DNA from: Chloroflexota bacterium
GTDB lineage: Bacteria > Chloroflexota > Anaerolineae > Anaerolineales > Villigracilaceae
Length of the DNA stretch: 64,000 bases
NCBI GenBank assembly: GCA_016191845.1
Contig: JACPVF010000015.1
Location: forward strand, 186,001 to 250,000
Direction of reading: 5' to 3'
The notes beneath the pieces were generated by a model that ran no database searches, had not been told where the DNA came from, and worked only from the letters and a program-made list of their open reading frames with translations. The translations under genes were made by a program, and so were the position numbers. Positions 1-8,673 of this stretch are shown one piece after another (the first letter of the stretch is position 1; each line of letters begins with the position of its first letter).

Positions 1-441
1 CTGTCCGCCCGAGAGTTGCCCCGGGAGATGTCCGAGCCGCCCCGCCAGTCCGACCAGAGTGAGCAGTTCCTCTGCGCGTTTGCGACGCGCCCCTGCGTCG
101 AGGAATCCCACCATCGGGATTTCCACATTTTCGCGGGCGGTCAGTGTGGGCAGCAGGTTGTGCAGTTGGAACATGAAGCCGACGGTGCGGGCGCGGAAGC
201 GATCCACGTCGCGCAGAGTGGATAAGTCCTGTTCATTGACGAAGACCTTGCCGCTGGTGGGTGCATCGAGCGTGCCCAGCACATGCAACAGGGTGCTCTT
301 GCCGCTTCCGCTCGGTCCCATGACGGCCACGAACTCCCCCGCCTCGATGGACATGGTGACGCCATCCAGCGCGCGGATCTCCTCCCCGTCGCCGTAGACG
401 CGCGTCAGGTCGCGGGTTTCGATCATCAGATTGGCGTTCAT
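1..441 (-). CDS. ABC transporter ATP-binding protein, MacB/LolD type (3' end cut by window)
   Basis: ATPase of a MacB/LolD-like ABC system that would power the FtsX-type permease encoded upstream. Read on the minus strand from the ATG at 441, the frame stays open for 147 codons to the window edge. The Walker A motif GPSGSGKST lies near residue 42, the Q-loop region reads FMFQLHNLLPTLTARENV, and the ABC signature LSGGQ forms the last visible residues. Walker B and the H-loop are beyond the edge. The start overlaps the stop of the adaptor gene (ATGA), so the adaptor, this ATPase and the permease form one operon. Start choice is firm because of the overlap and the typical N-terminus. Confidence 0.9.
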   Translation of the reverse strand, partial: MNANLMIETRDLTRVYGDGEEIRALDGVTMSIEAGEFVAVMGPSGSGKSTLLHVLGTLDAPTSGKVFVNEQDLSTLRDVDRFRARTVGFMFQLHNLLPTLTARENVEIPMVGFLDAGARRKRAEELLTLVGLAGRLGHLPGQLSGGQ

Positions 442-1559
442 GGACTCACCTCGATATCGACAAAAGCGGTCATGCCCCAGCGCAGGCCGCCGGGGACGGA
501 ATCCAGCCCAACGACCGCGGTGTAGTTCACGCCCGAACCTTCGGCAGATTTATTCGCCACCCACAACACCTTGCCCTTGACCACTACATCGGGCAGCGCG
601 TCGAAGGTGACCGAGACCACGTCATCCGCGTGGACGCGCGCCGCGTCGATCTCGCTCAAGTCGGTGGTTTCGACGCGCAGACTGGCGAGGTCACCCAGTT
701 GCAAGATGGGCATGCCCGGCATGACCCATTCGCCGACCCGCACGTTCAAATTGCAGACCACGCCCTCGAAAGGAGCAGTGACCACGTAGGCGTCGAAAGC
801 CTCCTGCGCCGCATCGAGCCGTGACTTGGCCAGCGCAAGCTGGTCAGCGTGGGCGCCATCCAGCGTGCGTTCGTACTGGTATTTGGCTTCGGCCTCGGCA
901 GCCAGGGCGGCGTCCAGGTTGGCGTGGGGAACGTCACGCTCACGCATGGTGGCCTCAAGCCTTTTCACGGCCTCATCGTATTCGGCCTGTGCGTCGTCCA
1001 ACTCGCGCCTGGCGTTCTTATATTTCGAATCATCCTTCCCAAGACTCTTGTAGTTGTCGAAAGTTTCCTGCGCCTGTGCCAGATCCGCCTGTCGATCCTC
1101 GACATCCTTCTGGCGATCTTCGATGCGGTTCTCGATATCGTTCACGTTGATGTCGTTCCATTTTTTCTGCGCGGTTTCGCGGACTTTTTGCGTGTCCATG
1201 TACGCCAGCCACAGGCGGGCGCGCTCGCCGTCTTCGTTGCGGAGGATGGTATCGTAGGCTTGTTGTGCCGCATTCAGTTGCAGTTCCGCCGCGGCTTGAC
1301 CATCGAGTCGCACGAGGGCCTGTCCCGCGCTCACGCGTTCGCCCTCCTTGACGAGCACCTCGTCCACCGCCCCAGGGATGTGCGGACTCAATGCCGCCCA
1401 TTTTTCTGGAACCGCCACACCTGTTGCGGTGATAAGGACATCGGAGTTCGCCGCATCATCGGCCACGGGAGTGGGGGTGGCCTCCAGGCCAGAACCACAC
1501 GAGACCAACAGCAGGCTGGCAATCACGAGGGCAAAGAGAAATTTAGGGTAGGTTTTCAT
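438..1559 (-). CDS. HlyD/MacA-like periplasmic adaptor lipoprotein
   Basis: Membrane-fusion/adaptor subunit expected to couple the neighbouring ABC ATPase and FtsX-type permease to substrate export or lipoprotein handling outside the membrane. The N-terminus is a lipoprotein signal with lipobox LLVSCG. A biotinyl-lipoyl-like half (VDEVLVKEGERVSAGQALVR) is followed by a long charged coiled-coil of about residues 95-220, the second lipoyl half (VVTAPFEGVVCNLNVRVGEW) and a C-terminal beta-barrel. The ATG at 1559 is chosen over one six codons upstream because AAGGA sits about 7 bases before it and the signal peptide begins there. It follows the permease gene by about 20 bases. Confidence 0.88.
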   Translation of the reverse strand: MKTYPKFLFALVIASLLLVSCGSGLEATPTPVADDAANSDVLITATGVAVPEKWAALSPHIPGAVDEVLVKEGERVSAGQALVRLDGQAAAELQLNAAQQAYDTILRNEDGERARLWLAYMDTQKVRETAQKKWNDINVNDIENRIEDRQKDVEDRQADLAQAQETFDNYKSLGKDDSKYKNARRELDDAQAEYDEAVKRLEATMRERDVPHANLDAALAAEAEAKYQYERTLDGAHADQLALAKSRLDAAQEAFDAYVVTAPFEGVVCNLNVRVGEWVMPGMPILQLGDLASLRVETTDLSEIDAARVHADDVVSVTFDALPDVVVKGKVLWVANKSAEGSGVNYTAVVGLDSVPGGLRWGMTAFVDIEVSP

Positions 1560-1579
1560 GGCAACATCCTTCGTCAAAC

Positions 1580-3829
1580 TTATTCATACCTCAACGCCTC
1601 CACGGGGCTGAGACGCGTGGCGCGATAGGCGGGGTACAACCCGCCGATTACGCCCAGAAAGACAGAAAGCAAAATCGCTCGCGCAAAAATTTCTGGCCTC
1701 CACACCGGGGTGACCCAGGAGGAAAATGCGGCGCTCTGCTGCATCAACTCGACCATCACAAGCGACAGGACGATTCCCGCCACGCCGCCCAACACGCCCA
1801 ACAACACCGCTTCACGCAGGATCATTCCCAGCACCGACGTCCGCCGCCAGCCCAACGCGCGGAGCACACCGATCTCGCGCGTGCGCTCATACACTGACAT
1901 CAACATCGTGTTCAGCACACCCAGCCCGCCCGCGATGAGGGCGATGAACGAAATCCCATCCAGCATGGCATTGGAACTTTGGATGTCGGGCATCTGCTCG
2001 GCAAAGTCGGACGACAAAGCGGCGTACACACCTGGATACTTTGCATTGATCCGCTCGACCAATGCCTGAGCCTGATCGGGATCCTTGACCTTGACCGCGA
2101 TCATACTCACCTGCCGCGGCCGCCCGATGAAGTTCTGCGCGTCGCGCAGCGTCACCACGCCGCCCGTCTGCTCCCAGCCGATGTTGGTCTCGTAAATGCC
2201 CACCACCTTGAAGCGCGTCCCGCTCAATTCCACCACATCACCTACTTCTTTTTTGAGCGTATCAGCCATCAACCGTCCCAGCAGAATCTGGCGGTTGCTG
2301 GTGAGCATTTCCCCTTCGACGATGTTGAAACGCCGAATGGCAAATGAGCTGGGTGAATATCCTTGCAGCAAAAAGATCACGCCCGAGTCGGGCAGGATCA
2401 AGCCCGTGAACATCACCCCATTGGCACTATGCACCTGGGGCAGGGCCGCAATGGAATCCACCACACGCTCGTCGATCACGCTCAAGGTGGTGTCGGCGAT
2501 GTCCGCCTGGCGGATCAAAATCTCGGCTTGCGTGCCGTTCGCCATCCCCGTGAACGAGGCGACAAATCCCTGTACGACCGCCTCGAGGGAAATGATCGCT
2601 CCGACGGTCAGGCCAATGGCGCCGAGGGTGAGCAGGCTGCGCGTCGAGCGCTGCCATAGACTTTGGACAGCCATCCCGCCGAAAGGCAGACGTCGGACGC
2701 GGGCATTTCCACCCTCGTAACGGAGGGCCTCCACAGGCCGCAGCAGGGAGGCCCGCCAGGCTGGGTACAATCCGCCGACCAAGCCGAGGAGGAGCACCAC
2801 GCCCAGGGCCTGTGCGACCAGCCCGGGGGCGAGCGAACCGGTTTGCATCCCCATGAGCACCGTCACTTTGGAGAGCCCGATCAACAGCAGCCAGCCCATC
2901 AAGATCCCAAAGAGGCCGCCCACAAGACAAATGATGATCGACTCGCCGAGAATCATCCCCAGCACTTGATGACGCTTCCAACCCGTAGCGCGCAGCACAC
3001 CGATCTCGCGCGTGCGCTCGAAGATTGCCATGAGTTGCGCGTTCAACATGCCCACGCCCCCGATGACGATCGCCAACCCACCGATGACCCATACAAATCC
3101 TTCGAGGATGGATTGCATGGATTGTTGGTTGGCAAACTCGGATGTGCCGCTCAACAGTAGGTCGGGCCATTTGCGCGCCACGCGTTCCTCCACGCGTTCG
3201 CGCAGGCGTGTGTCTGCCAGGCGGATGTAGAAAATACTAACCTGATTGCTTTTGCCCAGCAGTTCCTGTGCATCTTCCAAACGCAGGAGCGCGCCGCTGT
3301 CTTCGAACACGTCGCCCGTCTCGTAAACGCCGACGATGCGATAGGTGGTGTTCGTAATGCGAAAGGTATCGCCCATGCTTTTCTTCATCACTTCCGCTGC
3401 GGCCGAACCCATCAGGATCGGTTTGCCGCGCAGATCGCGCGGGATACGATCGTAGAGTTCATAGCCTTCCTTGATTTTGAAACGCTCCAACATGAAACTG
3501 TCGGCGGGATACCCGAAGATGAAGAAGAACGGCTCGCTTTCGGTCTGGACCAGACCCTGTAACATTCCGCTCACCGCCTCGACCTCGGGCATGGCGGCCA
3601 ACCCATCGCCGACCTCTTCCTTTACCGCGCTGTAACTTACGTCCATCGTGTCGGGCTGGCTGAGCACCAGGTCGGCTTTGCTGCCTCGCATCATCGTGCC
3701 ATATCCCGCCTTGAAGCCATCTGCCAGTGCACCAAGCGCAATGATCACGGTGACGCCGACGCCGATCCCGATGATGGTCAGCAGGGTGCGGACTCTACGT
3801 CGCAAGAGGTTGCGAAAAATAATGGTCAT
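1580..3829 (-). CDS. Duplicated FtsX/MacB-type ABC transporter permease
   Basis: Permease of the MacB/LolC (FtsX) superfamily. At 749 residues it is about twice the usual length because it holds two complete units in tandem: N-terminal helix (RTLLTIIGIGVGVTVIIALG), extracytoplasmic MacB-core domain and three C-terminal helices, then the same order again. Both units carry the family hallmark near the core/TM junction, with TREIGVLRATGW in the first and TREIGVLRALGW in the second, and end with LRPVEALRYE and LSPVEALRYE. The two-unit format probably replaces a homodimer or heterodimer. AGGA stands 9 bases before the ATG. First gene of the minus-strand operon with the adaptor and ATPase. Confidence 0.88.
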   Translation of the reverse strand: MTIIFRNLLRRRVRTLLTIIGIGVGVTVIIALGALADGFKAGYGTMMRGSKADLVLSQPDTMDVSYSAVKEEVGDGLAAMPEVEAVSGMLQGLVQTESEPFFFIFGYPADSFMLERFKIKEGYELYDRIPRDLRGKPILMGSAAAEVMKKSMGDTFRITNTTYRIVGVYETGDVFEDSGALLRLEDAQELLGKSNQVSIFYIRLADTRLRERVEERVARKWPDLLLSGTSEFANQQSMQSILEGFVWVIGGLAIVIGGVGMLNAQLMAIFERTREIGVLRATGWKRHQVLGMILGESIIICLVGGLFGILMGWLLLIGLSKVTVLMGMQTGSLAPGLVAQALGVVLLLGLVGGLYPAWRASLLRPVEALRYEGGNARVRRLPFGGMAVQSLWQRSTRSLLTLGAIGLTVGAIISLEAVVQGFVASFTGMANGTQAEILIRQADIADTTLSVIDERVVDSIAALPQVHSANGVMFTGLILPDSGVIFLLQGYSPSSFAIRRFNIVEGEMLTSNRQILLGRLMADTLKKEVGDVVELSGTRFKVVGIYETNIGWEQTGGVVTLRDAQNFIGRPRQVSMIAVKVKDPDQAQALVERINAKYPGVYAALSSDFAEQMPDIQSSNAMLDGISFIALIAGGLGVLNTMLMSVYERTREIGVLRALGWRRTSVLGMILREAVLLGVLGGVAGIVLSLVMVELMQQSAAFSSWVTPVWRPEIFARAILLSVFLGVIGGLYPAYRATRLSPVEALRYE

Positions 3830-3862
3830 ATTGAATGTTCCTGAGTGTTTTGTCAGGTCAAA

Positions 3863-4549
3863 TTACCAGATACCCGGCAGGAGGCGATACCTCACCTTTT
3901 GGGTGTATTCGCGATAGCCAGGTAAGTCGCGCAGGAGGAGTATCTCCTCGTTAAAAATACGGAAGATCAACACCGGCAAGATCATCACGCCGGGCAGGAA
4001 GGCCCAGTACGAGCCAAGCGCCAACGGGGAAAATGCATAGGTGAGGAACGCGCCAACGTACATCGGATGGCGAACGAGAGCGTACGGTCCCGTGGAGACA
4101 ACCTTTTGTCCGGCTTCCACTTCTATGATGCGGGATGTGTAGGTGTTCGCCTTGAAGACCCACAGCACCATCAAATAACCGATGGCGACAATCGTGTCCG
4201 CGAGGATGGCTACCCAGGCAGGCATTTGCGACCAACCATACCGTTGATCCAGACCCGGAACGATAAAGGATGCCAAAAGGAAGATAAGGGAAACGCCAAT
4301 GATCTTCTGCTGTGCTCCCACGCGTTCACGCATTCGCATACGGCGCTCGAGCAGGGCGGGATCATTTTTGAGCAGGTAACGGAGCGTGACCAACATCAGT
4401 GTGATCATCATCACCAGCCACATCCATGCCTGCCAGAATTTCCACGTTCCGGCTGGTAGGAAAAGGAATAACCCCAGGAAGACAAAGAACATCACGACAC
4501 GCGTAACCACCAAGCGCGTGAGTTGTGCCAAAGACATGGTTTGGTTCAT
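3863..4549 (-). CDS. Isoprenylcysteine carboxyl methyltransferase-like integral membrane protein
   Basis: Member of the ICMT/PEMT-like membrane methyltransferase family, about 228 residues with five or so hydrophobic segments. The C-terminal signature is visible: TGPYALVRHPMYVGAF followed by EEILLLRDLPGYREYTQKVRYRLLPGIW, where the RHPMY region and the conserved ExxL..PGY..Y segment form the S-adenosylmethionine pocket in the family. Substrate is unknown; bacterial members are poorly characterised. The ATG at 4549 is preferred to one 11 codons upstream because AAGGAG lies 7 bases before it. It lies directly downstream of the ArsR-type gene on the same strand and is probably co-transcribed and under its control. 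Confidence 0.85.
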   Translation of the reverse strand: MNQTMSLAQLTRLVVTRVVMFFVFLGLFLFLPAGTWKFWQAWMWLVMMITLMLVTLRYLLKNDPALLERRMRMRERVGAQQKIIGVSLIFLLASFIVPGLDQRYGWSQMPAWVAILADTIVAIGYLMVLWVFKANTYTSRIIEVEAGQKVVSTGPYALVRHPMYVGAFLTYAFSPLALGSYWAFLPGVMILPVLIFRIFNEEILLLRDLPGYREYTQKVRYRLLPGIW

Positions 4550-4588
4550 GGGTTTCTCCTTTCCATGGCATGTGCTGAGCAAATCTTC

Positions 4589-4888
4589 TTACTCTTCCTG
4601 AACATGCCGAATTCCTTGTTGAAACAAGGTGATAATGTGCGGATCAACGAGGCTGTAATACACTTCCTTGCCCTCCCGTCGCGCAACCACCAACTTCATT
4701 TGGCGCAGTCCGCGCATGTGGTGGGATACGGCCGATTGGCTGATGCCAACCAGGTCCGCCAAGACGCTGACGTTCTTTTCGCCGCCCAACAAGACAGACA
4801 TGATCTGTACGCGGCTGGTATCGCTAAAGGCACGGAAGAGTTCAGCCACATGTGCGGCAGAGTGTTCATCGAGTATTTTTGAAGGCAT
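4589..4888 (-). CDS. ArsR/SmtB-family HTH transcriptional repressor
   Basis: Small winged-helix DNA-binding repressor of 99 residues. The helix-turn-helix reads VSVLADLVGISQSAVSHHMRGLRQM and the wing is VVARREGKEVYYSLVD, both typical of the ArsR/SmtB family. There is no ELCVCDL metal motif in the recognition region, because that position reads GEKNVSVLADL, so classic As/Cd sensing is not supported and the signal is unknown. The ATG at 4888 is chosen because AAAGGAG lies about 10 bases upstream; a longer frame to 4951 would run through the operator. Probably autoregulates itself and the methyltransferase-like gene through the palindrome at 4907-4932. Confidence 0.88.
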   Translation of the reverse strand: MPSKILDEHSAAHVAELFRAFSDTSRVQIMSVLLGGEKNVSVLADLVGISQSAVSHHMRGLRQMKLVVARREGKEVYYSLVDPHIITLFQQGIRHVQEE

Positions 4889-4906
4889 ATTTTTTGATCT
4901 CCTTTT

Positions 4907-4932
4907 AACACATGAAGATATATTCATATGTT
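4907..4932. promoter_or_regulatory. Palindromic operator of the ArsR-type regulator
   Basis: A 26-bp inverted repeat with 10-base arms (aacacatgaa on the left, ttcatatgtt on the right; 9 of 10 positions pair) around a 6-base centre. It lies immediately upstream of the ribosome-binding site of the ArsR-type gene. Size, symmetry and AT-rich ATGAA/TTCAT half-sites match ArsR/SmtB operators as known from the family, so autorepression is the natural reading. Confidence 0.7.
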
Positions 4933-5444
4933 TTATTATAAGTCGTTTCAATCAAATTTCAAGAGGCAATTTCCCTATGGATTAATCAACAATCGGATTT
5001 GACCAGCAGAGTATATATCTACAATCTATGCCGCTCCTCAAAATGAAGAGGGCAGCTTCTTGTAATTCAACAACACCTGCCTGTAAATCCATAAAGGATT
5101 CCTCGAATTTTGCCTCCCAGTTATTAAGCGCGTTGACATCGACAGTCTGACCTAACTCAGAGTTGAGTTCTGCTTGGTGCTATGATCATGACATCAAATT
5201 TGCTGTCAAAGGTTTCGTTGCCGACGACCACTTCCAAAAAACTGCCACATTTGACAGATAGGCTTTCCACAAGGAGGCGTTTGCTAGGCTTGTGAGGGTT
5301 GCCTTACCAATCCCGCGCAAAAAATCAAAAGCCTGAAGACGTTTGAGAAGGAGCCTTCGAAGGAATGGAGAGATAGCTCATATTTCGGTTTGCAGGTGGT
5401 TAAGGAAAGAACAAGGATAGCCGAGCAGAGCAAGTTGAAGTGAA
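4933..5444. other. Intergenic region with no recognisable gene
   Basis: About 510 bases between the divergent ArsR-type and narX-like genes. On the minus strand a 65-codon open stretch without a usable start (about 4983-5178) ends in a stop and reads like a decayed coding region (ELNSELGQTVDVNALNNWE and onward), interrupted upstream by stops. I could not place it in a family. No transposase motif or tRNA was seen. Confidence 0.4.
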
Positions 5445-5472
5445 TTGTTTTCATAAAACCGGATGTTATAAT
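5445..5472 (+). promoter_or_regulatory. Candidate promoter of the narX-like gene
   Basis: A perfect TATAAT at 5467-5472 with TTGTTT at 5445-5450, spacer 16 bases, about 42 bases before the kinase ATG. A short inverted repeat (TATCG at 5482-5486, CGATA at 5493-5497) lies just downstream of the expected transcription start and could bind a regulator. Confidence 0.5.
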
Positions 5473-5513
5473 GAAATAACATATCGAAACAACGATACCA
5501 CTCCCTCCTTTTC

Positions 5514-7436
5514 ATGTTGAATCGTCTTCAAGCTCAACTCGCTATTCTCTTAACGGCATTTGTCCTCCTTGTGGTCGTTTCTGTTGGAGTCACCTATTGG
5601 GGGTTGCAGGCTCAACAGCAGGATGCATTGGTCATTAATTTGTCTGGACGTCAACGCATGCTGATTCAACAGATGACGCGACTGGCTTTTCAAGTGCGGG
5701 ATGGGGATGAATCTGCGGCCGATGCTTTGAGGGAGGCTAAACAGACCTTTAGCCAGACATTATCTGCCCTGCGGGATGGCGGAGTTGTACCCTACCTGAC
5801 AAATGATGTTGTGAAATTGCCGGTCACGCGTGACCCGCAAATACTCGACGCGTTGGATGCGGTGGATTCAGCTTGGAAGGAATATCTTTTTACGCTGGAA
5901 TCAATGACTTCTTCTGCGTCTGAGTCTGTTTTGTTGCAGATTACTCTTGAAAAGCAATCCGATGATCTGGTTCAAAAGGCTGATACGGTGGTGCGATTGT
6001 ATGAGGTGGCTTCAGTTGCAAAGGTGAATCGTCTGCGCTCCATCCAGCTCACTTTTTTGGTGTGTGCCTTGGCTTTGCTGGCGGTTGGGGGGGGGATTAC
6101 GCGATACTCCCTGCTCAAGCCTCTCCGGGAACTGGGAGTGGCAGCGCAGTGTTTGGGGCAGAACGATCTTGATACGGCGGTACAGGTCGAGGGCCCAGAG
6201 GAGATGCGGGCATTGTCACGGGCGTTCGACGAGATGCGCTCCCGTCTCCACACTGCCCGCGAGGAACTCATCCATTGGAACACCACGCTGGAGCAGCGCG
6301 TTGCCCAGCGCACGCACGAACTAGAGACGCTTAATGAGGTTAGCCGTGAAATCTCTTCGCGGCTCGAAATTCAACAGGTGTTGAACTCTGTCACGGAAAA
6401 AGCACGTGTGCTGCTGGGTGGAGAGGTGGCATCGCTTTGCCTGGTGGATGCGAGCCAGCATTGGTTGAAATTGCAGGCAGTAAGTGGTCCGCAGGATGCA
6501 GTGGTTGGAGAGACCGTGCGCGCAGATGATGATTTTGCAAGCAATGTGTTGACGGGTGGACAAGCCATGCTTTGCGGTATGGGGAATTGCCAGGGCGGAT
6601 GTCGGATGTTGTCGGAAGAGTATCGTATCAGCCACTTGGCAGCACCCCTACGTATTGGTGATCGTGTAATCGGTGCATTGTGTGTGGGTAGCCCTTCTCA
6701 AAACCAGTTTGCTGCAGAGTCGGCGGATATGCTGACCAAGTTGGCAAATGTTGCTGCCATTGCATTGGAGAATGCCCGCCTCTTTGCGCAGGCGGAACGT
6801 GTGGCGACCCTGGAGGAGCGCCGTCGTGTTGCCGCAGAGATGCACGATGGCCTGGGGCAGACTCTCAGTTATCTTGGCTTGATGACCGATCAGGTGGTTG
6901 AGTTTTTGTCCGATGGGCGGGAAGGGGCGGCGATAGAACGCCTGCACAAAACCCGCGAGACGATCAGCCAGGCTACGAGCGAAGTCCGTCGTGCCATCAA
7001 CAGCTTGATGGATGAGACACCCGAAACGAACAACGACTTATGTGCCCGTCTGCATAAAGCTTTGGACGAGATTACATTGGAATACAATTTGAAAGCAGAT
7101 TGGCGTATGGAGCCCGGATTTTCTCCCCAGTGTTCACCACAAACGGTGGAACAAGTCTACAATATTACACGCGAGGCATTGGTCAATACTGCCCATCATG
7201 CCAATGCAAAGCAGGTTCGCGTGCAGATTGGACAAAACGGCGCGGATTATTTTGTGACGGTTGAAGATGACGGTCAGGGTTTTAACTCATCTCAACCCGC
7301 ACCAAGCGGACATTTCGGTTTGCAGATCATGCAGGCGCGTGCCAAACACATCGGTGGAAACGTTGAAATCCAGTCCATTCCGGGACTGGGGACACGAGTC
7401 ACATTGACATGGCCGGTGGAAACAGGAGAAAAATGA
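5514..7436 (+). CDS. narX: NarX-like nitrate/nitrite sensor histidine kinase
   Basis: Membrane sensor kinase of 640 residues. Order: TM1 (about 9-31), periplasmic PilJ/NarX-type four-helix domain with a P-box-like segment INLSGRQRML at 41-50, TM2 (about 176-197), HAMP (to about 250), GAF-like central module (about 285-430) with a cysteine cluster CGMGNCQGGC (Cys354, 359, 363), HisKA_3 dimerisation helix EERRRVAAEMHDGLGQTL with phospho-His444, and a C-terminal ATPase domain (DDGQGF, GHFGLQIM). The P-box and Cys cluster are features of NarX/NarQ sensors, and the gene stands before a nitrate reductase operon, so nitrate/nitrite sensing is likely. No clear Shine-Dalgarno. It overlaps the regulator gene by ATGA, so the pair is translationally coupled. 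Confidence 0.88.
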   Translation: MLNRLQAQLAILLTAFVLLVVVSVGVTYWGLQAQQQDALVINLSGRQRMLIQQMTRLAFQVRDGDESAADALREAKQTFSQTLSALRDGGVVPYLTNDVVKLPVTRDPQILDALDAVDSAWKEYLFTLESMTSSASESVLLQITLEKQSDDLVQKADTVVRLYEVASVAKVNRLRSIQLTFLVCALALLAVGGGITRYSLLKPLRELGVAAQCLGQNDLDTAVQVEGPEEMRALSRAFDEMRSRLHTAREELIHWNTTLEQRVAQRTHELETLNEVSREISSRLEIQQVLNSVTEKARVLLGGEVASLCLVDASQHWLKLQAVSGPQDAVVGETVRADDDFASNVLTGGQAMLCGMGNCQGGCRMLSEEYRISHLAAPLRIGDRVIGALCVGSPSQNQFAAESADMLTKLANVAAIALENARLFAQAERVATLEERRRVAAEMHDGLGQTLSYLGLMTDQVVEFLSDGREGAAIERLHKTRETISQATSEVRRAINSLMDETPETNNDLCARLHKALDEITLEYNLKADWRMEPGFSPQCSPQTVEQVYNITREALVNTAHHANAKQVRVQIGQNGADYFVTVEDDGQGFNSSQPAPSGHFGLQIMQARAKHIGGNVEIQSIPGLGTRVTLTWPVETGEK

Positions 7437-8083
7437 AAAAGGTCCGTGTATTACTGGCTGACGACCATGCACTGTTTCGCGAAGGTCTGGCAGGAATTAT
7501 CGGCGCGCAACCCGATATGCAGGTGGTAGGTGAATCTAACGATGGTTTGGAGGCTTTCGTCAAGGCGCAAGAACTCAAACCCGATCTAATCCTGATGGAT
7601 GTGCAGATGCCTGGTATGGATGGTCTGGAAGCGGCGCGGCAGATCAAGCAGATTCTACCCGATACGATTGTCGTCATGTTGACTGTCCGTGATGACGACG
7701 AAAAGCTGTTCGAGGCATTGCGGAACGGCGCGCAAGGTTACCTGCTGAAGGAGATCCGTTCCCAGGAGATGCTGGCGATGTTGCAAGGCGCATTGCGCGG
7801 CGAGGCTGCCTTATCGCCAAGCATGGCAGGCCGTGTGTTGATGGAGTTCCGCCGCTTGAGTAGGCATGATTCATCTAATATGGACGAAGATGCTGCGTTG
7901 ACCGAACGCGAACTACAGGTTTTGATGAGGGTATCAGAAGGCGCAACAGACAAGGAAATCGCCGCTGCGCTCAGTGTTAGCCTGAATACGGTCAAGACGC
8001 ACATACGCAATATTCTATCGAAGCTTCACGTTCGTACGCGGCGCGAGGCGGCAAAAACAGCACAAGCCAAAGGGATGCTATAA
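7433..8083 (+). CDS. narL: NarL/FixJ-family response regulator
   Basis: Partner of the upstream NarX-like kinase and probable activator of the nitrate reductase operon. 216 residues: receiver domain with LLADDHALFREGL acidic pocket, phospho-Asp in LILMDVQMPGMDG (about residue 55), the conserved Lys in GYLLKEI, then a LuxR/NarL HTH (LTERELQVLMRVSEGATDKE, then LNTVKTHIRNILSKL). The ATG at 7433 overlaps the kinase stop and has AGGAG just upstream; a longer frame from 7409 lies inside the kinase gene and is rejected. Confidence 0.92.
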   Translation: MKKVRVLLADDHALFREGLAGIIGAQPDMQVVGESNDGLEAFVKAQELKPDLILMDVQMPGMDGLEAARQIKQILPDTIVVMLTVRDDDEKLFEALRNGAQGYLLKEIRSQEMLAMLQGALRGEAALSPSMAGRVLMEFRRLSRHDSSNMDEDAALTERELQVLMRVSEGATDKEIAAALSVSLNTVKTHIRNILSKLHVRTRREAAKTAQAKGML

Positions 8084-8105
8084 AGCATAGAACTAATTCC
8101 TTTTG

Positions 8106-8136
8106 AAAAAGAGTGATTTCCAAATCACTCTTTTTT
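8106..8136 (+). terminator. Rho-independent terminator after narXL
   Basis: Hairpin with stem AAGAGTGATTT pairing to AAATCACTCTT over a 2-3 base loop, followed by a run of six T. It lies 23 bases after the narL stop and separates the regulatory pair from the structural operon. Confidence 0.88.
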
Positions 8137-8226
8137 CATTCTAAAGGCAGGATGGGGGACGATGGAATGACGGCATTATTTCCGTTAATCTTGCAATGAC
8201 TCTTGTTTGAATTGTTACATTACCTT

Positions 8227-8673
8227 ATGTCGAAACCGCGTGTTCTTCTTATCTGTTCCCAGCATCTCTTTGGCGAGAGCGTGGAGACGATTCTTCGTTC
8301 AAAGGATGACGTCGAACTGGTGGGCCCGTTGGGTCTGAATAACCCAGACCTCCACCGACAACTGTTAGTGGCACAGCCATCCGTGGTTGTGATTGCTGAC
8401 GAGAATCTACAAAGTGAGGCTGCAGCGGAACTTACCAAGCGGATTATCGAGTGGTACCCCGATTTGTCGGTGATCCGCACAGGGTTGAGCGAAAATGTGT
8501 TTCGCATTTTCTCAACTCATACAGAGCCCGCTGGCAGCGGCAACCTGTTCGATGCAATATATGATTGCACGATCCGAAACCGGAAGGCAAATGAGCCTGA
8601 CATCCTCACCTCAGAAATAGATAAGAGCCATCCAACCACCACTACCTCAGACGGGAGTTTGCCAAACCCATGA
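8227..8673 (+). CDS. Small receiver-like protein at the head of the nar operon, function unknown
   Basis: 148 residues from the ATG at 8227 (a TTG eight codons upstream is possible; neither has a good ribosome-binding site). The first 120 residues look like a degenerate receiver fold: PRVLLICSQHLFGESVETIL resembles the NarL receiver start, but the acidic pair is missing, and PSVVVIADENLQ stands where the phospho-Asp strand would be. The tail is polar and Thr-rich. There is no DNA-binding domain. The stop overlaps the cytochrome start (ATGA), so it is the first gene of the nar operon and may be a protein-interaction regulator. Function not assigned. Confidence 0.6.
   Translation: MSKPRVLLICSQHLFGESVETILRSKDDVELVGPLGLNNPDLHRQLLVAQPSVVVIADENLQSEAAAELTKRIIEWYPDLSVIRTGLSENVFRIFSTHTEPAGSGNLFDAIYDCTIRNRKANEPDILTSEIDKSHPTTTTSDGSLPNP

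Noticed and set aside
4983-5178. Open stretch as a small gene
   Set aside because: No start codon or ribosome-binding site, and no family could be recognised.
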